Positions 56,375 through 64,000 of a DNA stretch of 64,000 bases are shown here, piece after piece. Numbering within the stretch: the stretch's first letter is position 1; each line of letters starts with the position of its first letter. The position numbers were made by a program, and so were the translations under genes. Origin of the DNA: Pleodorina starrii (taxonomy: Eukaryota > Chlorophyta > Chlorophyceae > Chlamydomonadales > Volvocaceae); NCBI GenBank assembly GCA_030267565.1, contig BRXU01000005.1:2838001-2902000 (forward strand). Direction: 5' to 3'. The notes under the pieces were generated by a model. It saw only the letters and a list, made by a program, of their open reading frames with translations. It was not told where the DNA came from and did no database searches.

Positions 56375-57462
56375 TTAGTTGACTGGTTGGTTGGCTGGCT
56401 GCCTGAACCGCCGTCGCGGCTGCCAGGCTGCCGCCAGTCGGTCCAGCAGTCCAGCAGTGCGACCGCACCGCACCACCGGCCCCGCACCGCCTCGCGCACC
56501 ACACCGCCACCGCCGGTGCCGCACTGCCTAAAGCCCTTAAACCCGATCACCGGTACCAAACTACCAATGACGCATCGCGCTGTAAAGCCCCGGCGATGAC
56601 TTCGCTTAGAGTTGAGGTGCATGCTCGTCCCAATGGCGTTGAGGTGCATGCTCGTCCCAATGGCGTGAAGGTGCATGCTCGTCCCAATGGTTGAGTTGAG
56701 GTGCATGCTCGTCCCAATGGATGGCTGCAGGAGCTGCTGTCCCTGGAGCTGTGTGAGCCGGTGGAGGTGTCCGACTCGGATTCAAACTCGGATTCGGATT
56801 CGTCGAAAGCGCTGTCGGAATCTGACAGCTCCGCCGACGGCAACCAGACGAGCAGCGCCGTAAGCGCAGCCACTGGCGGCGGCGGCGCCGGCCGGGGCGC
56901 GGGCGCGGTCGCCGGCTCCGAAACCGTCTCCTGGCGCAGCCGCATCAGCGGCGCGCTGAGCGCCGCCAGCAGCCTCCACCACCACCACCACCACAACCAT
57001 CACCACCACCACCTGCACCCTGACAGTCACCACCACCACCACCACAACCACCACCATCACAACCACCACCACAACCATAACCACCACAACCATAACCACC
57101 ATAACCACCACCACAACCATCATCACAACCACCACCACCGGCTGCTGTTCGGCCGCCAGCCCTCCTCCGCCCGCGCGGACATCGCCTCTGCGGGCGGTCT
57201 GGCGGCCTGGATATCCTCACGCCTCCACCACAGCCTGGGCTCGGCCTCGACCTCCGCCTCCGCCCCCGGCTCAGGCGCCGCGTCGCCGTCGCCCTCCCTG
57301 GTGTCGCCGCTGCGACGGAACCCGGCGAACGGCAGCTCGCCGCCGGGCACGCCGACGGTCCCTGCCGCAGTGTCGGCCACCAGCCCGCTCACGTGGCAGA
57401 CGTCGCCCGGGCAGGTGGTCGACACTGCAGCCGTCGGCGGCGGCGGCGGCAGCGGCGGCGGC

Positions 57463-57534
<72 letters not shown>

Positions 57535-60500
57535 ATGAGTTCCTCGGGTGCTTTCCATCACGTGCCCTCCCGCCTGGGGCTGATGCACCGGGGCGACGTC
57601 ACCCGCGTCCAGACACCACCGCCCGCCCGCCGCGCTGCCACGGAAGGCCCGTCCGCATACGTCGCCGCCGCCGCTGCGGCTGCAGGCGGCGGCGGCGGCA
57701 TCCCGCCGTACGGCCACCGGTCCTGTGGCGTGCTGCAGCAGCGACACCGCAGGGTGGCGTTCTCGTCGTTCAAGGCCGCCGACGGCGACGAAGAGGAGCC
57801 GTGCGGCGGAGGCGGCTGCGGCGAGGGCACGTGGCGGATGGCGCCGGCATCGGCGGCTGCGGCGTTACAGTACGGCAGCCAGCGGCACGCGCTCTCCGAA
57901 GCCATCGCGCAGGCTGGGCTGCAGCGGTCGTCCTCGGGCGACTCAACGTCGATGTCGGCGCTTGACTCCTACGCTCGTCCCAGCCGCAACTCCGCTCGTC
58001 CCAGCCGCAATTCCGCTCGTCCCAGCTGCCAGTCCCGCTTCTCGGGCGGCACTGACGCCGATGCCGCCGCCGCCGGCGTCAGCGAGTCGGTCGGGGGGAC
58101 GGCGTCGGCGGCGGTGGCGGCAGTGGCGGCAGCGCTGACGGAGGCGATCATAACGACAGAGACGTACGACGCGATGGCGGCGGCGGTGGCGGCGGCGGGG
58201 ACTTCCGCCAGCAGACGGAGGCCGTACTCGGTTCCCCGAATGATCGTACAGTACGACGGTCTGGCATCTAGCTCCGCGCAGCTGTTGCCGTTGCCGGTGA
58301 GTCTGAGGGCTTCGGTGTACTGCTGCCCCTCCCAAGCACGTCGCCGTGCGTTCCTCCACTGCGGTCTCGTCTTCATGACTCCCCCAGGCGCGATGTCGAT
58401 TAGGGTAGCAGCGCGGCATTCACTGGTTGTGTGTGTATTTGTGTATGTGGGGGGTCGTATTCTCGTACAAGGTGCAATGCGGAGTTGGTACTGGTTGCAG
58501 CCGCCAGGCACCAAGGATAATTGAAAGAAACCATGAAGCCACATATATATATACCGGTAACGTACATCACGCCCATGGCGCCATGGGCTGTGGTCCTGCC
58601 GTACAAGCGCCCGTCGTACTTTACGGCGCGCACACGCAGCAAACCTTTCTGCCAGTGTGGGTTGTCTCCCCCATGGGCCCTCCGAAACCCTCAAAACAGA
58701 GTACGGACGTCGTACCCCTGGCGGCGCCCCTGGACGGTCCAGTCGGCACCACGACCGACGCCCACATGCCGCTGCTGGCCGCACCGGGCTCGGCAACCGA
58801 CAACGACAACGGTGCTAACGAACTGGGGCTCAACCACCGCAACCACCACAACCGCCACAGCCACCCGCAGGGCCTGCAGCCCGCCAAACCGCCGCGCCGC
58901 AGCAGCGGCCCCCAGCAGCAACCCTTCCATGCTGCGGCGGGGGGCCTGTACGGCGCTGCCGCCGCGGCTGGCGGCGGCGGCGCCGCCGCCGCCACCGCCG
59001 CCGCTGCCCACCATTTCCACAGCTCCGCCCTGGACGTGGAGCTGCGCGATGGCGGCGCCGCCAGCTGCTGCCGCGTTCCGGTAACGGTATCGGGATACCT
59101 GACGGACAACCACCACAACCGTCACCACAACCGCCACTACCACCATGACCTCTCCCTCGATGATGCGGAGATGCCTCAGGGCCCCTTCAGCGAGCCGCGG
59201 TTGGGCACCGCGACCGGCGGCGGCGGCGGCGGCGGCGCCGCCGCCACCGCTTCGGACGCCGTCGCAGACGCCGTCGCGGCGGCGGCGGTCCTGGACGAAA
59301 TCCTGCCGCAGCGCCCGCCGCCGCGGGGCCTGACCTGTGAGCCCAGCGACGGCGACAGCGGTGCGGGCGGTGTTTGGCGCGGCGGTAGGGGCGGCGGCGG
59401 AGGAGGAGGAGGAAGACAAGGCGTCACCAGCGCTGCTTCCGCTGGCGGCGCGGGCTGCGGCGCCGGCGTCGGCAGCGGCGACACGCAGGCCTGCGCGCGG
59501 CGTTCCAAGCGGCTGCTTCTTCGAAGCCTCAGGTAATGTGGGGTGCAGTGGGACGCGGTGCCCGGGGTTTAGGGTTTTAGGGCGCAACGCAACCGCACAA
59601 GCCCGGTGCTGCTGCTGCTGCTGCTGCGCCTGCTCCTGCTGCTGCTGCTGCTGCTCCGCAGGGTCCGCGCCGGCATAGCCACCGGGCCCGTCAGCTGGAG
59701 CGTGCAGGACCACACCCACGACGTGGGCTACAGCGGCAAGCCGGTGCGCACAGCGCTGCGGTTGTCGGGCAGCCTGGCAGCCAGCGGCCAGGTCCTGTGC
59801 TGCGAGGTCACCTGCGCACAAGCAGTGGCGGAGCAGGCGGCAGAGACAGCGACGGCGGCGGCGGCAGCGACGGCGGTGACGGCGACGGCGGCGTCCGGGA
59901 GTGCCGCCGTGGATGCCGCCGCCGCCACAGTCACTGTCCCAGGCGGTGGCGGCGGCGGCGGCAGCTGCGGCGGCGGCGTCCGCGCGACTGCGCTTCTGCA
60001 CTCCGCGCCGGCGAAGCTGCAGCCCCATCAGCAGCAGCCACGGCGTCTGGCGGCGGCGCCGGCGGCGGCGGCGTTGTGCAGCAGCAACAGCAGCCTGGGG
60101 CAGAGCAGCAGTGGGCTGCTGGCGCACGGCATCGCTGCGCCGCCGTCGCCTGCGACCGCTGCCGCCGCCGGCGGCCCCACCGGTGCAGCCAGCGCGGCCG
60201 CTGTCGCTGCCGCGGCCGGCGGCGGCAGCTCTGCCTGGGGCGGCGGCGGCGGCCCCTGGCAGTTCCTGGTGGCCTTCTCGCCGCTGCTGCACCGCGGCGG
60301 CCTCCTGGGGGTCCCCGTCCGGAGAGGCAAGCCGTCGGCTTTTGTTTGCAGGTGCGGTATGGCGGGGTGGCAGCCCGGTTTTGGAGAGCTCTCTCTGCGT
60401 TGACGTGTGTGGAGCCCTCAGTGTGCTGCTACCAGCTACCTCGTGCACTCTAGGCGGCCGGCTAGGATTGGGGACATGGAGATTTGGGGGGTTTGGGGGG

Positions 60501-63500
60501 ACGGGGCGTGGGTGGCCTTGTGGTAGTCGTGGGAACCGGCCACGCAGCCCGGGAGCCGGGACTGGACCTCGCCGCTGCTCGCCGCCCTTCGCGCCGCTGC
60601 GCCCTTAAGGTGGGCCGCGCTGCGCACACACACAAGAAGAAGAAACGGTGTCGCCCATTCCACGACGCCGCCCAGTGTACCACCCACATCGCCGACCGCC
60701 CCCTCCCATTCACCGCCCCTTCCTGCCTACAGCCTGTACCACCCTCAGCGCTACGGCGAAAGCACGGTCCGGCAGCGCTTCGTCGCGGCGATGGACTGGC
60801 CGGCGGCGGCGGCGGCGCCGCCGCCGCCGCCGCTGTCTGTAGGCGCCGCCGCCGCCGCCGCAACCCTGGAGGCGGCGCTGCGGCGCTGCCCCGGAGAGCT
60901 GTTGCCTGGCGGCGCCCCGTCGACGGCGGCGGCGGCGGGAGCCGCGCCGACGTACCACATGCCGTACTCTTCGTCGTCGTCGCCGCCGCTGTCGTACCAG
61001 CTTCCTCGACCGCACGACCAGCGACCGCAGCCGCCGGCGCCGCAGGCGCGGCGGCCCAGCTGCGGCGGCGCGGCCGAGCGCCGCGGCTGGCTCGCTGGTG
61101 GCGCCTCCGGCGCCATCATCGTGCCTGCGGGGCCCGACGAGGCGGCGCCCTGGCCGGTGCCCACCCCGCACTCCGCCTCGCCGCCTGCCCCCTCCTCCTC
61201 CCCCGCGCTGCACCCCTCCGACACGAGGCGCGGCAGCGGCGGCTCCGCCTCCCTCTCCCCCCAAGCCGCCCCGGCGACGGCGCTGCCGTCGCCGCCGCGG
61301 CAGCGGACGTGCCCCGGCGTATTCGCGTCGCCCACTGCCGTCGCCGCCGCTGCGCCGGAGGCTGCTCCTCCTCCTCCTCCTCCTCTTCACCCTCCTCTTC
61401 ACCCTCCTCTTCACCCTCCTCCTCCTCCTTCTCCTCGACGCTCCTCCCAGCCGCTGGGCGTGTCGTTGGCGCACGAGGAGGCGCGGCGTGGCCCCGTGGC
61501 TGGGAGTACGCCCTGGGACAGCGCGCAAGACGCGGGTGGCGGCGGTCTCGCGGCATGTGTGGGTGCCCTGCTGCGGCACCCGCATGAGCTACTGGTGCTG
61601 CCGCCGCCGCCGGCGGCGGCGGCGGTGGCGGCGGCGGCAGTGCCCCCGCCGCGGAATCCGGAGGAGTTGCTGCCGCCGCCGCCGCCGCCGCGGCAGCAGC
61701 AGCAGCAGGGCCAGGTGCAGGGGCAAGTGCACGGGCAGGGGGCCGAGTGGCATCAGCGGCAACGATACCGACCGCCGTGCGCGCGCCAGCCACCGCAGAG
61801 ACGCGTGCCGCTGGAGGCGGCGCCGGAGGAGGGGGAGGCGCAGGACCAGCAGCCGTACGAGCAGCAACATCGCGTCTACACCGGATCCGCGCCGGCCGCG
61901 TCGGCAGGCCGCCGGCTCGGCCCCGGCATCCGCGCGGGGGGCGACAAACGCGGCGCCGGCGGCGGCGGCGAAGACGATGACGGCGGCTCCCGGCACGGTA
62001 CCGCACCGCGGGCGTCCTCGTGGGTTTCCGTCTCAGATACAGTCCCAACTGCCGCGGCGGCAGCGGCGGCGGCGGCGGCGAGCGACATGTACGACTTTGT
62101 GTGCGCTGGCGGCGGAGCCAAAGCCGGCGCCGGAGGCGCCGCCGTGGAGGCAGTGCCGGCGGGCGCCGGCTGTGAGGCCACGGCCCCGGAGCCCGGCGGC
62201 CCCCGTGCAGATTCCGTCTTTGGACTGGGACCCAAACGACTGCCGGTGCAGAAGCTGGACGGCGTTGCGAGGGGGCCGCTGGCGGGCGTGTGCCGGCGTC
62301 CCGGCCCTGGGGAATCCGGCGAGGATTCCCCAGGCGCAGGCGCAAGCCCGCAGACGGGCGAAGGTGAGGGCGAGGATGAGGGTGAGGGTGAGGGGGGTCA
62401 GCGCAGTCTGTCGTTCGCGGCCTCAGCAATGCCCGATGCCTTCGCCAGCACCAGCGTCAGCGACATCTGGGGCGCCGCAGCCGCAGCCGGCCGCGGCGGC
62501 GCGACGTCCGCTGCCGGCGGCGCCGCCGCCTGCGACGGCAGCGGCGGCGGCGGCGGCGACGACGAGCAGCGCTTTCACGGCGGGTGCTGCAACACCCGAG
62601 AGGACAAGGAGGAGGGCGCCAGTGCTGGAGGCCACGACATCGGCCGGAGCGGCTGCTGCCCGGCCGGCTGCTATTGCGGTAGCGGCATGGGCTGGAACCC
62701 TCCGTTGTCTCCGTCGCTGCCGGCGGCTGCGCCGCCGGCCACGCAGCCTTGCCACGTGCAGGCAACAGCGCAACCGCTGCTGACGCCGCCACCGGGGCGG
62801 CGCCCTGGGCCGCCGCTGGCGGTGCATGTGGCCGACCGGTGCAGCGGCCGCTGCTGCGAGGGGGAGGTTGAAGCCGCCGAGCCGCCGCCGAAGCTGCTGC
62901 CCCGGGCGCTGACGGTGCAGGAGCCTGGCGAGCGGGAGGGGGGCCGCGGCTGTGTTGGGGGCCACCCAACGGAGGACGGAGCCCCGCTGGTGAGGTACCT
63001 CACGGAACCCGCGGGGCTGCGCTGCCCGCCGCCGCCGCCGCCACCACCACCACCGCAGCAGCGGCAACTGCAGCGGCAGCAGCAGACCCTGCTGTCACAG
63101 CAGCCTGGCGGCATTTGGGTGGGTGACGAGGAGAGCGGGGCTGCAGGGGAAGTGGGCCAGGAGGATGCGCGGGCGGGCGAGGGAGGCCCAGGCGGCGGCG
63201 CCGGCGCCGGCAGGGCCGGCTACAGGCGACAAGTCGCCGGCGGGTGCGACGACGACGTCGGAGCCGGCAGCAGCGACAGCGACGACGGCTCGGTGTTTCC
63301 GCCGGGGATTTTCGTGCTGGGTTTGGATTCTGAGCTCGGCAGCCCCGATTGCGGTGACCACGGCCGCAGCCGCAGCCGCGGTCGCGGTCGCGATCGCGAT
63401 CGCGGCGGCGGCGGCGGTGGCGGCAACGGGGGCTTGCCAGACCTCATACCTGCGGGCCTGGAGCGAGCTGCGGCCGCCTGGGGCCGCGGCGACATCCGAA

Positions 63501-64000
63501 ACGGCGACGGCAACGGGGGCAGGGACATGGACTGCGACGATGGTGTGTTTCTGCTGCCGCTGCTGCGGCTGCCCGAGGAGCCGTGCCCCGGCCTGGACGT
63601 TCCCAGCCAGCACGACGCCGTGATGCCGCACGGCGGCCGTGGCGACTCGGAGGGCGACAAGGCCGCGTGGCGGCAGGCGGGGCAGGAGCCTGGGGGCGGC
63701 GTGGCGAGCTGGGGCCCGGCGGGGCCGTGCGGCTCCTGGGACGGCCCCGCCGGCAGCGGCGGCTGCGGCTGCGGCTGCGGCTGCCGTTTGGCAGTGGTGT
63801 CGTTGCAGCAGGCGCATCCTCATCATCATCATCAGCAGCAGGACTCGACAGCTGAGTCGGAGGTGGAGGTGACGGCTCGGTTGTTGGTCGCATCCGGCCT
63901 GGAGGACTCGGACCGACCCGAATCTGGCAGCAGGCCGCAGCAGCTGTCGCCGCCACAGCAGCAGCATTGGCCACCGCCGCCGCAGCGGCGGCAGCAGTAG
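43199..64000 (+). CDS. Receptor-type class III nucleotide cyclase with solute-binding ectodomain
   Basis: About 25 exons, joined in frame: 43199-43317, 43414-43501, 43733-43816 (optional), 43992-44341, 44596-44635, 44974-45099, 46240-46468, 46706-46968, 47410-47771, 47978-48316, 48574-48877, 49140-49221, 49903-50213, 50461-50514, 50885-51004, 51228-51293, 51878-51925, 52403-54111, 54712-54940, 55189-55803, 56231-56338, 56731-58296, 58640-59532, 59662-60351, 60733-64000 (TAG). This is about 4,020 aa. Order: signal peptide (LIIFAAIAVLTVAG), solute-binding ectodomain, a second extracellular region, one TM helix, an Arg-rich juxtamembrane stretch, cyclase domain 1, cyclase domain 2, and a low-complexity tail of about 1,000 residues. 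It should convert ATP or GTP to a cyclic nucleotide in response to an external ligand. Substrate is not decidable. Exons 1-3 are AT-rich and least certain. Exon 3 can be skipped without changing frame. The exon 13 donor is also uncertain. Confidence 0.82.
43992..46968 (+). other. Bacterial-type solute-binding (SBP) ectodomain
   Basis: Exons 4-8 encode a fold resembling ABC-transporter family 1 solute-binding proteins. DLRVVLPDTFAPWLEPALER opens as a first beta-strand plus helix. DVLLHPAALTLQMADAGQLL is the 'hinge' segment with the usual acidic start. VGMPLDGSSMLTMYRGDVL with LGLQVPATWTELLDFL is the highly typical G.P.D.....YR.DL....G...P.TW.EL block. The LEPLLDTPAAAEAFRVM and GFARGRCALVLAG segments match the C-lobe. 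In bacteria such proteins bind sugars, peptides or metals in the periplasm. Here the domain would sit outside the cell or in a vesicle lumen. An Ala/Pro-rich insert (46310-46420) interrupts it. Confidence 0.8.
45100..46239 (+). other. Large intron of the cyclase gene (1.14 kb)
   Basis: GTGGGG...ATGTAG intron between exons 6 and 7. It contains several imperfect duplications (for example GGGGTGCAGGGGTTTGG twice near 45130-45175, and GGCGATGTGGGTCGAGG at about 45450 and 45804). No ORF with a family motif was found on either strand. Confidence 0.6.
47321..47376 (+). repeat. Interspersed repeat family B, copy 9
   Basis: Sense, 33 bases before the acceptor of cyclase exon 9. Full length (CGTTCGCTAACGCCGTCTCC). 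Confidence 0.85.
47410..49221 (+). other. Second extracellular region before the TM helix
   Basis: Exons 9-12. A Thr run is followed by RLPGSETIWLRPRAAGIADA, then CMAELCPYAV, LVNFAPTLLESVLVG and a helix-rich stretch (FAQLVAFELLSYLASP). Two further segments follow, with LTSPNAAVGALRMAGGAFYK and GLLESILRG. It probably continues the SBP C-lobe or a membrane-proximal domain. Several poly-Gly, poly-Gln and Arg tracts are inserted. Confidence 0.55.
48484..48515 (+). repeat. Interspersed repeat family B, copy 10 (3' part)
   Basis: Sense, 58 bases before the acceptor of cyclase exon 11 (CCCGCTGCGGTATCTTATTT). Confidence 0.75.
49947..50030 (+). other. Single transmembrane helix of the receptor cyclase
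   Basis: About 25 hydrophobic residues (VAAVVASVSAVVGCGLLLAA and following Ala) are preceded by SRSRR. They are followed by a Gly run and an Arg-rich RRRLRRRLRR stretch. The positive-inside rule places the following cyclase domains in the cytoplasm and the SBP part outside. Confidence 0.8.
50211..50265 (-). repeat. Interspersed repeat family A, copy 4
   Basis: Antisense, at the 5' edge of cyclase intron 13. The only donor that keeps frame (50214, GTATTCACG) lies in the end of this element, so the repeat may supply the splice site. Confidence 0.8.
50795..50850 (+). repeat. Interspersed repeat family A, copy 5
   Basis: Sense, 34 bases before the acceptor of cyclase exon 15. It is the exact mirror of copy 4 over about 50 bases, starting GGCCTTCTTCTGTTACTTTA. 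Confidence 0.85.
51711..51775 (+). repeat. Interspersed repeat family A, copy 6
   Basis: Sense, about 100 bases before the acceptor of cyclase exon 17. It matches the core with a small insertion (GGCTTACCAGTATACGTGG). Confidence 0.8.
52351..52377 (+). repeat. Interspersed repeat family A, copy 7 (3' part)
   Basis: Sense, 25 bases before the acceptor of cyclase exon 18. Only CGGCCTATACGTGGATACCC remains. Confidence 0.7.
54112..54312 (+). repeat. GGCTGGCTGGCGTGGGT minisatellite in cyclase intron 18
   Basis: About 200 bases starting exactly at the donor of exon 18. Units of GGCTGGCTGGCGTGGGT alternate with GGGTGGGTGGGT. All units are G-rich on the transcript strand, and they also contain many potential cryptic GTGGGT donors. 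Confidence 0.9.
55092..55150 (+). repeat. Interspersed repeat family A, copy 8
   Basis: Sense, 38 bases before the acceptor of cyclase exon 20. Nearly full length (TTCTTGTAATACGTTACCGT, then CGGGCCCCGGCCTATACG). Confidence 0.85.
55875..55929 (+). repeat. (TTTG)n microsatellite in cyclase intron 20
   Basis: About 13 uninterrupted GTTT units lie 70 bases downstream of the exon 20 donor. A (TCGCC)n run follows at 56077-56110 in the same intron. Confidence 0.95.
56612..56724 (+). repeat. About 30-bp tandem repeat before the exon 22 acceptor
   Basis: Four copies of GAGGTGCATGCTCGTCCCAATGG with spacers of 5-12 bases. The last copy runs into the ATGGCTGCAG acceptor of exon 22. Confidence 0.9.
56974..57140 (+). 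other. His/Asn-rich tract in cyclase domain 2 insert
   Basis: About 55 residues that are mostly His with interspersed Asn (runs such as HHHHHHNHHHHHLHPD) are encoded by CAC/CAT/AAC repeats in exon 22. A shorter HN-rich patch is at 58835-58870 and another at 59107-59150 in exon 23. A metal-binding or phase-separating role is possible but unsupported. Codon slippage explains it equally well. Confidence 0.9.
57430..57535 (+). other. Poly-Gly tract in cyclase domain 2 insert
   Basis: About 33 consecutive Gly codons (GGC/GGT) broken by a single Ser. It reads in frame with the flanking coding sequence of exon 22. Confidence 0.95.
60733..64000 (+). other. C-terminal low-complexity tail (single 3.3-kb exon)
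   Basis: Exon 25 begins with SLYHPQRYGESTVRQRFVAA, the last well-ordered segment. It then runs for over 1,000 residues of Ala, Gly, Pro, Gln and acidic tracts. The frame is uninterrupted and ends in TAG at 63998-64000. Whether transcription ends shortly after cannot be seen. Confidence 0.7.

Larger units (their letters stand above)
55653..59830 (+). other. Cyclase domain 2, divergent, split by an insert of about 800 aa
   Basis: The N-half has APIGRVSYVVLQIPAAATLM, with Gln (codon 55687-55689) where the first metal Asp should be. HPGELYAAF follows, with Glu (56249-56251) in place of the second Asp. Then come RRELLQVDWPQELLSLELCE and a long insert (exons 22-23). The C-half (exon 24) reads VRAGIATGPVSWSVQD, then GYSGKPVRTALRLSGSLAAS, then GQVLC. 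The catalytic Asn reads Arg, while the later Arg is kept. The domain is probably non-catalytic by itself and acts as a partner for domain 1. Confidence 0.75.

Noticed and set aside
61116..62429. 437-codon minus-strand frame opposite the cyclase tail
   Set aside because: Shadow of CNG-repeat coding DNA, composed of Arg/Pro/Ala only.

Overview
The window is nuclear DNA from a green alga, most likely a volvocine alga (Chlamydomonas/Volvox group). The reasons are the very GC-rich coding DNA, short GT-AG introns of the gtgngg...cag type, homopolymeric Gln/Ala/Gly/Ser/His runs in proteins, and a plastid-targeted plant-type acyltransferase next to a very large receptor nucleotide cyclase. No rRNA, tRNA, CRISPR or bacterial-type operon was seen. 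Exon boundaries below were placed by hand from splice consensus, reading-frame continuity and family motifs. No search was run.

Layout. 1-2.2 kb is repetitive: the 3' end of a non-LTR retrotransposon, a 143-bp tandem repeat (about six units), and a short Gln-rich ORF. 2.2-5.4 kb has no recognisable gene apart from a possible tRNA-derived SINE. 5,466-7,089 (-) is a complete four-exon Mpv17/PMP22-family membrane protein. Divergent from it, 8,364-20,359 (+) is an 11-exon gene for a protein of about 2,610 residues, with a central coiled coil flanked by long disordered regions. 20.4-26.9 kb looks intergenic. 26,895-30,696 (-) is a five-exon C-terminal RING protein. 33,608-38,903 (-) is an eight-exon plastid lysophosphatidate acyltransferase. 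40,679-42,362 (-) is a two-exon organellar IF-3-like protein in which only the C-terminal IF-3 domain is visible. An AT-rich island follows. From it, 43,199-64,000 (+) is a gene of about 25 exons encoding roughly 4,000 residues: a signal peptide, an ectodomain resembling a bacterial solute-binding protein, one transmembrane helix, and two class III nucleotide cyclase domains, each split by a huge low-complexity insert. Its in-frame stop is the last codon of the window.

The three minus-strand genes in the middle lie in tandem. Mpv17/coiled-coil and IF-3-like/cyclase form two divergent pairs. Functions are unrelated (membrane lipid synthesis, organelle translation, ubiquitin-type signalling, cyclic nucleotide signalling), as expected for eukaryotic neighbours.

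The two most striking observations are these. (1) Two families of short repeats sit in introns of three unrelated genes. Every copy in the sense orientation lies in the 3' half of its intron, and every antisense copy lies in the 5' half. This is the arrangement expected of introner-like elements with terminal inverted repeats. (2) The receptor cyclase fuses a bacterial-type solute-binding fold to a pair of cyclase domains in which only domain 1 keeps the metal-binding aspartates.
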